Notes: generated by a model from the sequence alone, not told the origin. Counted from the stretch's first letter, positions 18,922-28,977 are shown. The stretch: DNA of 64,000 bases from Mycobacterium gordonae (GCF_017086405.1 NZ_CP070973.1:1116001-1180000); one strand, 5' to 3'. Numbers and translations: made by a program.

Positions 18922-19364
18922 GTGTCGAAGCGAAAGACCGCACAGCGTCCGGCGAGTGCTTCGAACTCCTCCGGGCGGCCGTCCTTGACGAGGCCGGAAC
19001 GCTTCATGAAGCCCACACCGGTCGGCACTTCGGCAGGGAACGCGCGCAGTACCGGCCGGGCCTCGGTGGCCGACAGTTCCACCATCCGGACGCGCTCACT
19101 CCTGCGGCCGCGGGTAAGTGTGACTTCGTCTGCGGCCCGGATGTTCTTGACCCAGTCGGCACCGGGAAAGCCGGCCACCACATACTGCTTGCCGTCCAAG
19201 GTCATTGGAGTGATCGGTGTCGAGCGTGGCTTGCCGGACTTACGGCCGGGCACGGTGAGCACGACCGGGCCCTCACCGCCGAAGCTCATGCCCAGCTTCG
19301 ACATCTGAATTAAGACCTTATTCAGCGGCTTGAGCCACCAGGGCGGCTTGATCTGCTCGCTCAT
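18918..19364 (-). CDS. Deazaflavin (F420)-dependent nitroreductase family protein
   Basis: A 148-residue member of the DUF385/Ddn split beta-barrel family. The characteristic VLTVPGRKSGKPRSTPITPM and YVVAGFPGADWVKNIRAA segments bind the F420 phosphate and deazaflavin. Members reduce quinones and nitroimidazoles, so a quinone-linked role beside menB is attractive but inferred. It is followed by the exported protein with a four-base overlap and lies 14 bp downstream of the fadD8 stop on the same strand. Confidence 0.85.
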   Translation of the reverse strand: MSEQIKPPWWLKPLNKVLIQMSKLGMSFGGEGPVVLTVPGRKSGKPRSTPITPMTLDGKQYVVAGFPGADWVKNIRAADEVTLTRGRRSERVRMVELSATEARPVLRAFPAEVPTGVGFMKRSGLVKDGRPEEFEALAGRCAVFRFDT

Positions 19365-19378
19365 GACCGCCAGCGTAC

Positions 19379-20980
19379 TTAGCCCACCGCCCGGCCCGCG
19401 CCCTCCCAGAACTGCGCGCGCACCGCCTTCTTGTCCGGCTTTCCCAGCCCGGTCAGTGGCAGCGCGTCAACGACCACCACCCGCTTGGGGGACTGCACCG
19501 AGCCTTTGCGGTCTTTGACCGCGGCCTGGATCTCGGCGGTCATCGTCTCGATCGCGGCTTCGTCGCGGGCGGCATCGGCGCGGAGCACCACGACGGCGGT
19601 CACGGCCTCACCCCACTTCTCGTCGGGGGTGCCGACCACGCACGTCTGTGCGACGGCCGGATGCTCGGCTATCACGTCCTCGACTTCGCGGGGGAAGACG
19701 TTGAAGCCGCCGGTCACGATCATGTCCTTGACCCGGTCGACGATGAAGTAGAAGCCGTCCTCGTCCTCGCGGGCCATGTCGCCGGTGTGTAGCCAGCCGT
19801 CCTTGAACGCCTCCGCCGTGGCCTCCGGCTTGTTCCAGTAGCCTGCCGCCAAAAGTGGCCCACTGACACAGATTTCGCCCGGCTCGCCCGGGGGCACCGG
19901 CTTGCCGTCGTCCCCCAGCAGCGCCACCCGGGCGAACAGCGTGGGACGTCCACACGAGGTCAGCCGTTTCTCGTCGTGGTCGGCCTTGGCCAGGTAGGTG
20001 ATCACCATCGGCGCCTCGGATTGACCGTAATACTGGGCGAAGATCGGGCCGAAGCGCCGGATGGCTTCGGCCAGCCGCACCGGGTTGATCGCCGACGCGC
20101 CGTAGTAGACGGTTTCCAGCGAGGACAGGTCCCGGGTGTGCGAGTCCGGGTGATCCATCAGCGCATAGAGCATCGACGGCACCAGCATGGTGGCCGTAAT
20201 GCGTTGTTCCTCAATGACTCTCAACACCTCGGCCGGGTCGAACTTGGCCAGCACCACCATCTCGCCGCCCTTGACCACGGTGGGGGTGAAGAACGCCGCG
20301 CCGGCATGCGACAGCGGTGTGCACATCAAGAATCGCGGGTGCTCGGGCCATTCCCATTCCGCCAGCTGGATCTGGGTCATGGCGGCGATGTTTCCGGTGG
20401 TGCCGATGACACCCTTGGGTTTGCCGGTGGTGCCGCCGGTGTAGGCCATGCCGCCGATGTTGTCCGGCGGCAGGTCGGCGACCACCAGCGGCTTGGGCTC
20501 GAACTTGGCCGCCTCGGCATTCAGGTCGACGGCCACTCCGGCCAACGCCTCGGGCACCGGGCCGATGGTCAGAATCTGCTTGAGCGAGTCCACCTTTTCC
20601 AGCAATCCGAGCGCGCGCTCGATGAACATCGGGTTGGGGTCGATGATCAGCGCGCTGGCGCCGGAATCGTTGAGCACGTAGGCGTGGTCGTCCAGGGAAC
20701 CGAGTGGGTGCAGGGCGGTGCGCCGATAGCCCTGTGTCTGGCTGGCGCCGAGGATCATCAGCACTTCGGGGCGGTTGAGTGATAGCAGTCCGACCATGAC
20801 GCCGGAACCGGCGCCGAGGGCCTCGAATGCCTGCACGTACTGGCTGATCCGCTCGGCCAGCTGACCACCGGTCAGCGTCGTGTCGCCGAGGAACAGCACC
20901 GGCCGGTTCTTATGGCGCTTGAGTGCGCCCGCGAGCAGATGGCCGTTGTGGGTCGGGTTGCGCAACAAATCGACACTCAT
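19379..20980 (-). CDS. fadD8: Fatty-acyl-CoA/AMP ligase (FadD8)
   Basis: A 533-residue ANL-family adenylating enzyme. Motifs are the P-loop AYTGGTTGKPKG, YYGQSEAPM, WLHTGDMAREDEDGF and the C-terminal lysine in TGLGKPDKKAVR. It should activate a carboxylic acid to the CoA thioester. Position and length match Rv0551c. It is divergent from the Rv0552-like gene across 65 bp that contains a KstR-type palindrome, pointing to control by sterol catabolism regulators. The substrate is not evident. Confidence 0.88.
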   Translation of the reverse strand: MSVDLLRNPTHNGHLLAGALKRHKNRPVLFLGDTTLTGGQLAERISQYVQAFEALGAGSGVMVGLLSLNRPEVLMILGASQTQGYRRTALHPLGSLDDHAYVLNDSGASALIIDPNPMFIERALGLLEKVDSLKQILTIGPVPEALAGVAVDLNAEAAKFEPKPLVVADLPPDNIGGMAYTGGTTGKPKGVIGTTGNIAAMTQIQLAEWEWPEHPRFLMCTPLSHAGAAFFTPTVVKGGEMVVLAKFDPAEVLRVIEEQRITATMLVPSMLYALMDHPDSHTRDLSSLETVYYGASAINPVRLAEAIRRFGPIFAQYYGQSEAPMVITYLAKADHDEKRLTSCGRPTLFARVALLGDDGKPVPPGEPGEICVSGPLLAAGYWNKPEATAEAFKDGWLHTGDMAREDEDGFYFIVDRVKDMIVTGGFNVFPREVEDVIAEHPAVAQTCVVGTPDEKWGEAVTAVVVLRADAARDEAAIETMTAEIQAAVKDRKGSVQSPKRVVVVDALPLTGLGKPDKKAVRAQFWEGAGRAVG

Positions 20981-20990
20981 GAACCAAGAC

Positions 20991-21004
20991 TAGAACGTGT
21001 TGCA
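20991..21004. promoter_or_regulatory. KstR-type operator between fadD8 and the amidohydrolase gene
   Basis: TAGAACGTGTTGCA fits the 14-base KstR consensus TnnAACnnGTTnnA at every fixed position. It lies 10 bases upstream of the fadD8 start and 42 upstream of the divergent gene, a position where a TetR repressor would block transcription. Binding is inferred from the motif only. Confidence 0.6.
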
Positions 21005-21045
21005 ATTCGGCTTCGCCGCGCCCTTGATCAGTAGAGTCTGCACTC

Positions 21046-22650
21046 ATGAGCGCCGCAGAAATCGTCATTACCGGAACCGTTCTCACCGTCGATGAAAGCC
21101 GCCCCACGGCCGAGGCGCTCGCCATCGCCGACGGTCGGATCATCGCCGTCGGCGACCGGACCGACGTCGCGCAGTACGCGGGACCCGACACCCGAACCAT
21201 CGACCTCGGCGACGGCTGTCTCATGCCGGGTTTCATCGAAGCCCACGGACATCCGCTGATGGAGGCGATCGCGCTGTCCGACCGAATCATCGACATCCGG
21301 CCCGTCACCATTCGCGACCCGGACGACGTCGTCGAGACCATCCGCAGCGAGGCCGCCCGCCGCGGCGCCGAAGGCGCCTACCTCAACGGATGGGACGCCC
21401 TGCTGCAGCCCGGACTTCCCGACCCGACACTGAGCTGGCTGGACGGCATCGCCCCCGACGGCCCGCTGGTGATCATCCACAACTCCGGCCATAAGGCCTA
21501 CTTCAACTCGCGCGCCGCACAACTCAACGGTCTCACCCGCGACACGCCTGACCCCAAGGGCGCCAAGTACGGCCATGACGCCAACGGCGACCTCGACGGT
21601 ACCGCCGAGGAGATCGGCGCCGTGTTCCCGCTATTGGGCGGTGCGATTCAGGCCGGCGCCTATCCGGACATGCTGCGCGCGGAGTGTGCGCGCCTGAACC
21701 GCGCCGGATTGACCACCTGTTCGGAGATGGCCTTCGACCCCAAGTTCAAGCCGCTGGTCGAGCGGCTGCGCAACGACCTGACCGTGCGGCTGCGCACCTA
21801 CGAGGTCTCCAACGCGCAGATGTCCACCGACGCCACCCCGGGCGAGGGCGACGACATGCTGCGCCAGGTCGGCATCAAAATCTGGGTGGACGGCTCGCCG
21901 TGGATCGGCAACATCGCCTTGTCGTTCCCGTACCTGGACACCGCCGCTACCCGCTCGGCCGGCATCACCCCCGGCTCGTGCGGCTGCGCCAACTACACCC
22001 GTGAGCAGCTGACCGAGATCGTTGGCGCCTACCTGCCGCTGGGCTGGCAGCTGGCCTGTCACGTGCAGGGTGACGCCGGCGTCGACACCATCCTCGATGT
22101 CTATGAAGAAGCCCTGCAGCGGCATCCTCGCGACGATCACCGGCTGCGGCTAGAGCACGTCGGCGCCATCCGTCCCGAGCAGTTGCAGCGCGCCGCCGCG
22201 CTTGGGGTCACCTGCAGCATCTTCGTCGACCAGATCCACTACTGGGGCGACGTCATCGTCGACGGGCTGTTCGGGCCGGAGCGCGGCTCCCGCTGGATGC
22301 CGGCCGGCTCCGCCGTGGCCACCGGCATGCGCATCTCGCTGCACAACGACCCGCCGGTGACGCCCGAGGAGCCGCTGCGCAACATCAGCGTGGCCGCGAC
22401 GCGGGTGGCCCCCAGCGGGCGGGTGCTGGCCCCGGAGGAGCGGCTCACGGTCGAGCAGGCGATTCGTGCGCAGACCATCGACGCCGCCTGGCAGTTGTTT
22501 TCCGACGATGTGATCGGGTCGCTGGAGGTCGGCAAGTACGCCGACCTCGTGGTGCTGTCGGCCGACCCCCGCACGGTGCCGCCCGAGCAGATCGCCGACC
22601 TGCAGGTGCGCGCGACGTTCCTGGCCGGTAAGCAGGTCTACGGGCAGTGA
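21046..22650 (+). CDS. Amidohydrolase family 3 protein (Rv0552-like)
   Basis: A 534-residue metal-dependent amidohydrolase. The GFIEAHGHPLMEA segment provides the first metal histidines, LACHVQGDAGVD and LRLEHVGAIRPEQ the later ones, and the protein ends with the typical GSLEVGKYADLVVLSADP. Substrates of this YtcJ-like group are usually unknown amides or cyclic compounds. The gene overlaps menC by four bases (GTGA), so the menC-bpoC-menD run may be read from its promoter. Confidence 0.88.
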   Translation: MSAAEIVITGTVLTVDESRPTAEALAIADGRIIAVGDRTDVAQYAGPDTRTIDLGDGCLMPGFIEAHGHPLMEAIALSDRIIDIRPVTIRDPDDVVETIRSEAARRGAEGAYLNGWDALLQPGLPDPTLSWLDGIAPDGPLVIIHNSGHKAYFNSRAAQLNGLTRDTPDPKGAKYGHDANGDLDGTAEEIGAVFPLLGGAIQAGAYPDMLRAECARLNRAGLTTCSEMAFDPKFKPLVERLRNDLTVRLRTYEVSNAQMSTDATPGEGDDMLRQVGIKIWVDGSPWIGNIALSFPYLDTAATRSAGITPGSCGCANYTREQLTEIVGAYLPLGWQLACHVQGDAGVDTILDVYEEALQRHPRDDHRLRLEHVGAIRPEQLQRAAALGVTCSIFVDQIHYWGDVIVDGLFGPERGSRWMPAGSAVATGMRISLHNDPPVTPEEPLRNISVAATRVAPSGRVLAPEERLTVEQAIRAQTIDAAWQLFSDDVIGSLEVGKYADLVVLSADPRTVPPEQIADLQVRATFLAGKQVYGQ

Positions 22651-23618
22651 CGCCGCAACTGCAGGGGCTGTTGGACCGCCTGCATGTGGTGGCGCTGCCG
22701 ATGCGGGTGCGGTTCCGCGGCATCATCACCCGCGAGCTGGCTCTGATCGAGGGCCCGGCCGGGTGGGGCGAATTCGGCGCGTTCGTCGAATACGGGCCAC
22801 CCGAGGCCGCGCACTGGCTGGCATCGGCGATCGAGGCCGCCTACCGCGAGCCGCCGCCGGCCCGGCGTGACCGCATTCCGATCAACGCCACCGTCCCAGC
22901 CGTGGGGGCCGCCGAGGTGCCCGAGGTGCTGGCCCGGTTTCCTGGGGCCGGCACCGCCAAGGTCAAGGTCGCCGAGCCCGGCCAGACGTTGGCCGATGAC
23001 GTCGACCGGGTCAACGCGGTCCGGGAGCTGGTTGCGACGGTCCGGGTGGACGCCAACGGCGGCTGGGGCGTCGAGGAGGCGGTCGCCGCCGCCGCCGCCC
23101 TGACCGCCGACGGTCCGCTGGAATACATCGAGCAACCCTGCGCCACCGTTGCCGAGCTGGCCGCGCTGCGTCAAAGGGTCGACGTGCCCGTGGCCGCCGA
23201 CGAAAGCATCCGCAAAGCCGAGGACCCGCTGGCGGTGGTCCGTGCCGGCGCCGCCGACGTCGCGGTGCTCAAAATCGCTCCGCTGGGCGGAATTTCAGCG
23301 ATGTTGCGGATCGCCGCACAGATCGACATCCCGATCGTGGTGTCCAGCGCGCTGGATTCGGCAGTGGGAATCGCCCATGGTCTGGCGGGCGCGGCCGCAC
23401 TGCCGGAACTGCGCCATGCCTGCGGACTGGGCACCGGGCGGCTGTTCGTCGACGACGTCGCCGACCCGGTGGCGCCCGTCGGCGGCTTTCTTCCGGTGGG
23501 CCCGGTGACACCCGATCCTGACCGGCTCGCAGCGTTGCGGGCGCCGGCGGATCGGCGGCAGTGGTGGATCGACCGGGTCAGGGCGTGTTACCCGTTGCTT
23601 GTACCGTCGATCGCGTGA
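22647..23618 (+). CDS. menC: o-Succinylbenzoate synthase (MenC)
   Basis: An enolase-superfamily enzyme that dehydrates SHCHC to o-succinylbenzoate. In the 323-residue protein the catalytic lysine pair is in TAKVKVAE. The metal ligands are in VDANGGWG, YIEQPC and AADESIRK, and the second base is in VLKIAPLGG. The GTG start overlaps the upstream stop and the stop overlaps bpoC's GTG, so translation is coupled on both sides. Counterpart of Rv0553. Confidence 0.93.
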   Translation: MTPQLQGLLDRLHVVALPMRVRFRGIITRELALIEGPAGWGEFGAFVEYGPPEAAHWLASAIEAAYREPPPARRDRIPINATVPAVGAAEVPEVLARFPGAGTAKVKVAEPGQTLADDVDRVNAVRELVATVRVDANGGWGVEEAVAAAAALTADGPLEYIEQPCATVAELAALRQRVDVPVAADESIRKAEDPLAVVRAGAADVAVLKIAPLGGISAMLRIAAQIDIPIVVSSALDSAVGIAHGLAGAAALPELRHACGLGTGRLFVDDVADPVAPVGGFLPVGPVTPDPDRLAALRAPADRRQWWIDRVRACYPLLVPSIA

Positions 23619-24403
23619 TCAACCTGGCTTACGACGACAAGGGGACCGGTGAGCCGGTTGTCTTCATCTCCGGTCGCGGTGGTGCCGGACGCACCTGGCA
23701 CCTGCATCAGGTCCCGGCGTTCCTGGCGGCGGGATACCGCTGCGTCACCTTCGACAATCGCGGGATCGGCGCCACCGAGAACGCCGAAGGCTTCACCACC
23801 GCGACCGTGGTCGCCGATACCGCGGCCCTGATCGAATCGCTGGGCATCGGTCGGGTGCGGATCGTTGCGGTGTCGATGGGTTCCTACATCGCGCAGGAAC
23901 TCATGGTGGTGCGGTCCGAACTGGTCAGCTCGGCGGTGCTGATGGCCACCCGCGGCCGACTCGACCGCACCCGCCAGTTCTTCCATCAGGCCGAGGCCGA
24001 CCTCGACGCGGCCGGTGTCGGGCTGCCTGCGACCTACGACGCGAAGACCCGGTTGCTGGAGAACTTCTCCCGCAAGACGCTCAACGACGACGCGGCCATC
24101 GCCGACTGGATCGCAATGTTCAGCATGTGGCCGACCAAGCTCACACCCGGTTACCGTTGCCAGCTCGACATCGCCCCGCAGAGCAACCGGCTTCCGGCCT
24201 ATCGCAACATCGCCGCCCCGGTACTGGTGATCGGGTTTTCCGACGACGTAATCACGCCGCCCTACCTCGGGCGCGAGGTGGCCGACGCGCTGCCCAACGG
24301 CCGGTACCTGCAGATCCCCGACACCGGGCACCTCGGGTTCCTGGAGCGCCCGGAGGCGGTCAACGCCGCGATGCTGAAGTTCTTCGCCGGGGTAAGGGCC
24401 TGA
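23615..24403 (+). CDS. bpoC: Alpha/beta hydrolase (BpoC; possible MenH)
   Basis: From GTG 23615 the protein is 262 residues, the length of Rv0554, starting VINLAYDDKGTGEPVVFISG. The nucleophile serine is in VAVSMGSY, the acid in GFSDDVITPP and the histidine in DTGHLGFLE. The family was named non-heme peroxidase, but the gene is locked between menC and menD by overlaps, and the MenH step (SHCHC formation) needs such a hydrolase. I infer that it is MenH. The frame extends 54 bases upstream inside menC without support. Confidence 0.88.
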   Translation: MINLAYDDKGTGEPVVFISGRGGAGRTWHLHQVPAFLAAGYRCVTFDNRGIGATENAEGFTTATVVADTAALIESLGIGRVRIVAVSMGSYIAQELMVVRSELVSSAVLMATRGRLDRTRQFFHQAEADLDAAGVGLPATYDAKTRLLENFSRKTLNDDAAIADWIAMFSMWPTKLTPGYRCQLDIAPQSNRLPAYRNIAAPVLVIGFSDDVITPPYLGREVADALPNGRYLQIPDTGHLGFLERPEAVNAAMLKFFAGVRA

Positions 24404-24522
24404 TCCGGCGCCGACTCTGCGGGTAAGACATGCGTGCGCGGTGTGCCGATACCGTCCGCCCAGACTCGATGCCGCCGGCTCAGGCTCAGGTTCCCCGAGC
24501 CGGTTTGTGACACCCTGTAGAG

Positions 24523-26172
24523 GTGAACCCCTCGACGACCCAGGCGCACGTCGTCGTCGACGAGCTGATTCGGGGCGGCGTCCGCGACGTGGTGTTGTGT
24601 CCCGGCTCCCGCAACGCCCCCCTGGCGTTTGCGCTGCAGGATGCCGACCGGGCAGGTCGGCTGCGGCTGCACGTACGCATCGACGAACGCACCGCCGGCT
24701 ACCTCGCGATCGGTCTGGCGATCGGGGCGAATGCGCCGGTGTGCATCGCGATGACGTCCGGCACCGCGGTGGCCAACCTCGGCCCGGCGGTGGTCGAGGC
24801 GAATTACGCCCGAGTGCCGCTGGTCGTACTGTCCGCCAACCGGCCCTATGAGCTGCTGGGCACCGGCGCCAACCAGACCATGGAGCAACTCGGCTACTTC
24901 GGCTCGCAGGTGCGGGCCACCATCAGCCTGGGGCTGGCGGAGGACGGGGCCGAACGGTTGCCCGCCCTCAATGCCACCTGGCGTTCGGCGACGTGCCGAG
25001 TACTGGCCGCCGCCACGGGTTCTCGCACCGCCAACGCCGGCCCGGTGCATTTCGACATCCCGCTGCGCGAACCGCTGGTGCCCGATGCCGAGCCCTTGAA
25101 CGCGGTCGCGGCGGCCGGGCGCCCCGACGGTAGGCCGTGGACCTACACGCCGCCGGTCACCTTCGATCAACCGCTGGACATCGACCTCACGCCCGACACC
25201 GTCGTCATCGCCGGCCACGGGGCCGGCGTGCACTCCAACCTCGCGGCGTTGCCGACCGTCGCGGAGCCGACGGCGCCGCCGGCGGCCAACCCGCTGCATC
25301 CGCTGGCGTTGCCGCTGCTGCGTCCCCAGCAGGTCATCATGTTGGGCCGCCCCACCCTGCACCGTCCGGTGTCGGCGCTGCTGGCCGACGCGGCGGTGCC
25401 GGTGTTCGCGCTGACAACGGGGCCGCGCTGGCCCGACGTCTCGGGCAACTCGCAGGCCACCGGTACCCGGGCGGTCACCACCGGCGCCCCCGACCCCAGT
25501 TGGCTTCGTCGCTGCAGCGAAGTGAACGAGCAGGCCATGGCCGCGGTGCGTGGCCAGCTGGCCGAGCACCCGCTCACCACCGGTCTGCACGTTGCCGCCG
25601 TGGTCGCCGCCGCGCTGAGATCCGGCGACCAGCTGGTGTTGGGCGCGTCCAACCCGGTGCGCGACGCCGCACTGGTCGGGCTGAGAGCCGACGGCATCCA
25701 GGTGCGGTCCAACCGCGGGGTCGCCGGAATCGACGGCACCGTATCCACCATCATCGGCGCCGCGCTGGCATTCGAGCGCATCGGCGATCCCGACAATCCC
25801 CCGCGCACGGTTGCCCTGATCGGGGACCTCACCTTCGTCCACGACAGTTCGGGGCTGCTGATCGGGCCGACCGAGCCGATTCCGCGGCACCTCACCATCG
25901 TCGTGTCCAACGACAACGGCGGCGGGATCTTCGAACTGCTCGAGCAGGGTGACCCGAGATTCTCCGACGTGTCCGCACGGGTCTTCGGCACCCCGCACGA
26001 CGTGGACGTGGGCGCGCTATGCCGCGCGTATCACGTGGACAGCCGGCAGATCGAGGTCGACCAATTGGCCGACGCTCTCGACGAGCCCGCGACCGGCCTG
26101 CGGGTCTTGGAGGTCAAGGCGGACCGGTCGTCGCTGCGGCGACTGCATGCGGCGATCAAGGCCGCTCTGTGA
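24523..26172 (+). CDS. menD: SEPHCHC synthase (MenD)
   Basis: A thiamine-diphosphate enzyme that joins 2-oxoglutarate to isochorismate, the first committed step of menaquinone synthesis. The 549-residue protein begins with [20 protein letters not shown], has the catalytic glutamate region [18 protein letters not shown] and the TPP/Mg motif [16 protein letters not shown]. The GTG start ([10 protein letters not shown]) has AGAGGTGA just upstream. A 119-bp gap from bpoC could contain a separate promoter. Its stop overlaps the next gene (GTGA). Confidence 0.95.
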   Translation: MNPSTTQAHVVVDELIRGGVRDVVLCPGSRNAPLAFALQDADRAGRLRLHVRIDERTAGYLAIGLAIGANAPVCIAMTSGTAVANLGPAVVEANYARVPLVVLSANRPYELLGTGANQTMEQLGYFGSQVRATISLGLAEDGAERLPALNATWRSATCRVLAAATGSRTANAGPVHFDIPLREPLVPDAEPLNAVAAAGRPDGRPWTYTPPVTFDQPLDIDLTPDTVVIAGHGAGVHSNLAALPTVAEPTAPPAANPLHPLALPLLRPQQVIMLGRPTLHRPVSALLADAAVPVFALTTGPRWPDVSGNSQATGTRAVTTGAPDPSWLRRCSEVNEQAMAAVRGQLAEHPLTTGLHVAAVVAAALRSGDQLVLGASNPVRDAALVGLRADGIQVRSNRGVAGIDGTVSTIIGAALAFERIGDPDNPPRTVALIGDLTFVHDSSGLLIGPTEPIPRHLTIVVSNDNGGGIFELLEQGDPRFSDVSARVFGTPHDVDVGALCRAYHVDSRQIEVDQLADALDEPATGLRVLEVKADRSSLRRLHAAIKAAL

Positions 26173-26678
26173 CCGGACTGACCAGATCGCCGAAAGAGCT
26201 GCTGCGCACGCTGATTCACGGCACCGGCGATGAACTGCCGGACACCCGGGCCAGGATGATGGTGCGGTGGGCGCGGATAGCCGTGCTGGTCATCATCTTT
26301 CTCGTCACACTGCAGTCAGTGCTGTTGGTGGCTGGGGCGTGGCGCAACGACCTGGCGATCAAACGCAACATGGGAGTCGCGCAGGCCGAGGTGCTGAGCG
26401 CCGGTCCGCGTCGCTCGACCATCGAGTTCGTCACCCCGGACCGCGTCACCTACCGGCCGGAACTCGGCGTGCTGTACCCCTCGGAACTGGCCACTGGCAT
26501 GCGGATCTATGTGGAATACAACAAGAAGGACCCCAACCTGGTGCGGGTACAGCACCGCAATGCCGGTTTGGCGATCATCCCGGCGGGGTCTATCGCGGTG
26601 GCGGCCTGGTTGATCGGTGCCGCGGCATTAATCCTGCTTGCGTTGCTGGACAAGCGGCTCAATCAAGCCGGGTTGTAG
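26169..26678 (+). CDS. Two-helix membrane protein coupled to menD (Rv0556-like)
   Basis: A 169-residue protein from GTG 26169, which overlaps the menD stop. It has helices at about residues 33-55 and 133-155 enclosing an extracytoplasmic domain with [21 protein letters not shown], a DUF3592-like fold. The longer open frame starting at 26019 lies inside menD and is not supported. Its link to menaquinone is only by position. Function unknown. Confidence 0.85.
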   Translation: MTGLTRSPKELLRTLIHGTGDELPDTRARMMVRWARIAVLVIIFLVTLQSVLLVAGAWRNDLAIKRNMGVAQAEVLSAGPRRSTIEFVTPDRVTYRPELGVLYPSELATGMRIYVEYNKKDPNLVRVQHRNAGLAIIPAGSIAVAAWLIGAAALILLALLDKRLNQAGL

Positions 26679-27151
26679 CGCTTGCGCCGACGACTGATCA
26701 ACCAAGTAACAGGCCACAGGGCGACCATGACGATGCCGACAGCAATGATCGGCCAACTGTTGTAGGAGCCTGTGAAGGCCCCATTGCCACGAATACGGAC
26801 GTTGACCGTCTGGCGGGTGCTGATTCGCCGGCCGTGGACCGTTACGGTTCTTGGGGTTTCACCGCTTGGCTGCCAGACCGCGGTGCATGTTCTGAAGTCG
26901 CCCGACCTGCGACCGTTTTTCTTGCAGTGGTCGAGCTTGACCTGAGCAGATGTGCCCGAGTGCTGAACCCACAGCGCGTAGCCGCCGTATCCGATCGCGC
27001 ACAAGCCGATGCCGGTGAAGACGAGAACGCCGACGGCCGCGATCCATTGGGCCCAGCCCCGCAGACCACTCCGGTCAGGTGACTCATGGCGAGTTGAGTT
27101 AGGCGATCTGGCGGGCCGCCACCAGCAGCGTTCTCTGCTGGTCAGGGCCAC
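26663..27151 (-). CDS. Two-helix membrane protein with extracytoplasmic cysteines
   Basis: A 162-residue protein with membrane helices at about residues 33-58 and 130-152 and a positively charged end ([11 protein letters not shown]). Between the helices lie [20 protein letters not shown] and [15 protein letters not shown], with two cysteines positioned for a disulfide. The topology resembles its neighbour Rv0556-like. It overlaps that gene's 3' end by 16 bp on the opposite strand. The first about 25 residues are low quality, so a start further in is possible. I do not recall it in M. tuberculosis at this place. Confidence 0.6.
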   Translation of the reverse strand: MALTSRERCWWRPARSPNSTRHESPDRSGLRGWAQWIAAVGVLVFTGIGLCAIGYGGYALWVQHSGTSAQVKLDHCKKNGRRSGDFRTCTAVWQPSGETPRTVTVHGRRISTRQTVNVRIRGNGAFTGSYNSWPIIAVGIVMVALWPVTWLISRRRKRYNPA

Positions 27152-27233
27152 CTCGTCAGTAGCGCGAACAGATTTCGCGTCGCGTATGCCCGGCGGCTAC
27201 CTGGCCGACAGTCGGTGCTGCCACTGTGGTGGC

Positions 27234-28370
27234 GTGCGCGTTGCAATCGTCGCCGAATCGTTCCTCCCACAGGTCAACGGTGTGAGTAACTCGGTCGTTC
27301 GGGTTCTCGAGCACCTGCGTCGCACCGGTCACGAAGTCCTTGTCATCGCCCCGGACAACCCGCCCGATGAGGCCCCTGCCGACCGCGTGTACGACGGTGT
27401 CCGGATCCATCGGACGCCGTCGCGGATGTTCCCCAAAGTGACCACGCTTCCCCTGGGCGTACCCACCCCCCGACTCGTGCGCGTGCTGCGGGGATTCGAC
27501 CCCGACGTGGTGCACCTGGCCTCGCCGGCGCTGCTCGGTTACGGTGGCCTGCTGGCTGCGCGCCGACTCGGCGTCCCGACGGTGGCCGTGTACCAGACCG
27601 ACGTTCCGGGTTTCGCGGCGAGCTACGGCATTCCGATGACCACCCGGGCGGCGTGGGTCTGGTTCCGGCACCTGCACAGCCGCGCCGACCGCACCCTGGC
27701 GCCCTCTACGCCGACGATGGAAGTCCTTGCCGCACGAGGCTTCCCGCGAGTCCACCGCTGGGCGCGCGGCGTCGACCTGATTCGGTTCGCCCCGTCTGCC
27801 CGCGATGACGCGCTGCGTCGGCGATGGTCTGCAGACGGCCGGCCGATCGTCGGATTCGTCGGCCGGCTGGCCCCCGAGAAGCACGTCGAACGGCTGGCCG
27901 GGCTGGCGGCCGCCGACGCCGTGCGTCTGGTCATCGTCGGCGATGGAGTGGACCGGGCGAAACTGGAAAAGCTCATGCCCACAGCCGTTTTCACCGGGGC
28001 GCTGTATGGCGCCGAACTGGCGGCCGCATACGCGAGCATGGACGTCTTCGTTCATCCCGGCGAGCATGAGACGTTTTGTCAGGTCGTGCAGGAAGCGCTG
28101 GCGTCGGGGTTGCCGGTCATCGCCCCCGACGCCGGCGGCCCGCGCGATCTGGTTGCCCCCTGCCGCACCGGTCTGCTGCTGCCGGTGGCTGAGTTCGAGG
28201 CGCGGCTGCCCGCGGCCGTCGGGCACCTGCTGGCGGAACGACAACGGTATTCGCAGGCGGCGCGGCGAAGCGTGCTGGGCCGCAGCTGGTCGGTGATCTG
28301 TGACGAGCTGATCGGGCACTACGAGGCGGTACTCGCCGGCCCGGCCCGGCCGGCGCGTCGGTACGCCTGA
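27234..28370 (+). CDS. mgtA: GDP-mannose-dependent alpha-mannosyltransferase (MgtA/PimB, Rv0557)
   Basis: A GT4 (GT-B fold) glycosyltransferase of 378 residues from GTG 27234, the same length as Rv0557. N-terminal [18 protein letters not shown] and the donor site [20 protein letters not shown] with the EX7E arrangement are clear. The family mannosylates a glycolipid acceptor at the inner membrane leaflet; Rv0557 was named pimB and later reassigned to mannosylated glucuronosyl-diacylglycerol. Upstream codons from 27009 have no family match. Confidence 0.9.
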   Translation: MRVAIVAESFLPQVNGVSNSVVRVLEHLRRTGHEVLVIAPDNPPDEAPADRVYDGVRIHRTPSRMFPKVTTLPLGVPTPRLVRVLRGFDPDVVHLASPALLGYGGLLAARRLGVPTVAVYQTDVPGFAASYGIPMTTRAAWVWFRHLHSRADRTLAPSTPTMEVLAARGFPRVHRWARGVDLIRFAPSARDDALRRRWSADGRPIVGFVGRLAPEKHVERLAGLAAADAVRLVIVGDGVDRAKLEKLMPTAVFTGALYGAELAAAYASMDVFVHPGEHETFCQVVQEALASGLPVIAPDAGGPRDLVAPCRTGLLLPVAEFEARLPAAVGHLLAERQRYSQAARRSVLGRSWSVICDELIGHYEAVLAGPARPARRYA

Positions 28371-28374
28371 AGAT

Positions 28375-28977
28375 CTAGCCCTGAGCCAACTCGGCCACCG
28401 GCTGCCGCCGCTCCCAGGTGCGCAACCGGTTCTCGTGGTCGGACTTGGCCGTCTGCAGCGGCGATGCGCCGAAGAACACCCACGGTGGCGGCTCGTCGGC
28501 ATCCACGACCTTCAACAGCGCTTGTGCCGACGCCGACGGATCACCGGGGCTCGCCCACCGCTGCTTACGCCACTCGCCTTAGATGATGTGCCCGCTGCGC
28601 TGCGCCCGCAGGTACGGCAACACGGCCTGGGTGAGCCGCAGCGCGCCGAACACGTTGGTCTCGATCTGGTCGCGGGCGTGCTGCTCGGAGACCTCCTCGA
28701 TGAACCCGAACTGCCCGTAGCCGGCGTCGTTGACGACGATGTCCAGGCGCCCGAAGCGGTCCTGGGCCTGCTTGACCGCCGCGAAGTCCGCCGCCCGGTC
28801 GACCACGTCGGGCTGGATCGGCAACAACCCGGCGCCGTAGTGGCTGACCAGGTCGTCCAGCGATGTGGTGTCGCGTGCCGTGGCGGCCACCTTGTCGCCA
28901 CGTTTCAAAGCGGCTGCCGCCCACTGGCGTCCGAAGCCGTGCGATGTCCCGGTGATGAATCAAACTTTTTCGCTCAC
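28375..28977 (-). pseudogene. Short-chain dehydrogenase, pseudogene (in-frame stop and internal deletion)
   Basis: Reading from a GTG at 28977, the protein would start VSEKV, then a TGA (28960-28962) stands where SDRs have Trp, followed by [21 protein letters not shown]. The reading continues through LDIVVNDAGYGQF and LRAQRSGHII, then stops at 28579-28581. The C-terminus reappears in WASPGDPSASAQALL and ends VAELAQG at 28375. The segment with the catalytic Ser and YxxxK is missing, about 100 residues. Two independent lesions make an assembly error unlikely. It lies between mgtA and menG, where M. tuberculosis has no gene. Confidence 0.85.

Noticed and set aside
24262..25998. Minus-strand 578-codon frame over bpoC and menD
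   Set aside because: Shadow frame of menD with no motifs; menD has complete family signatures.
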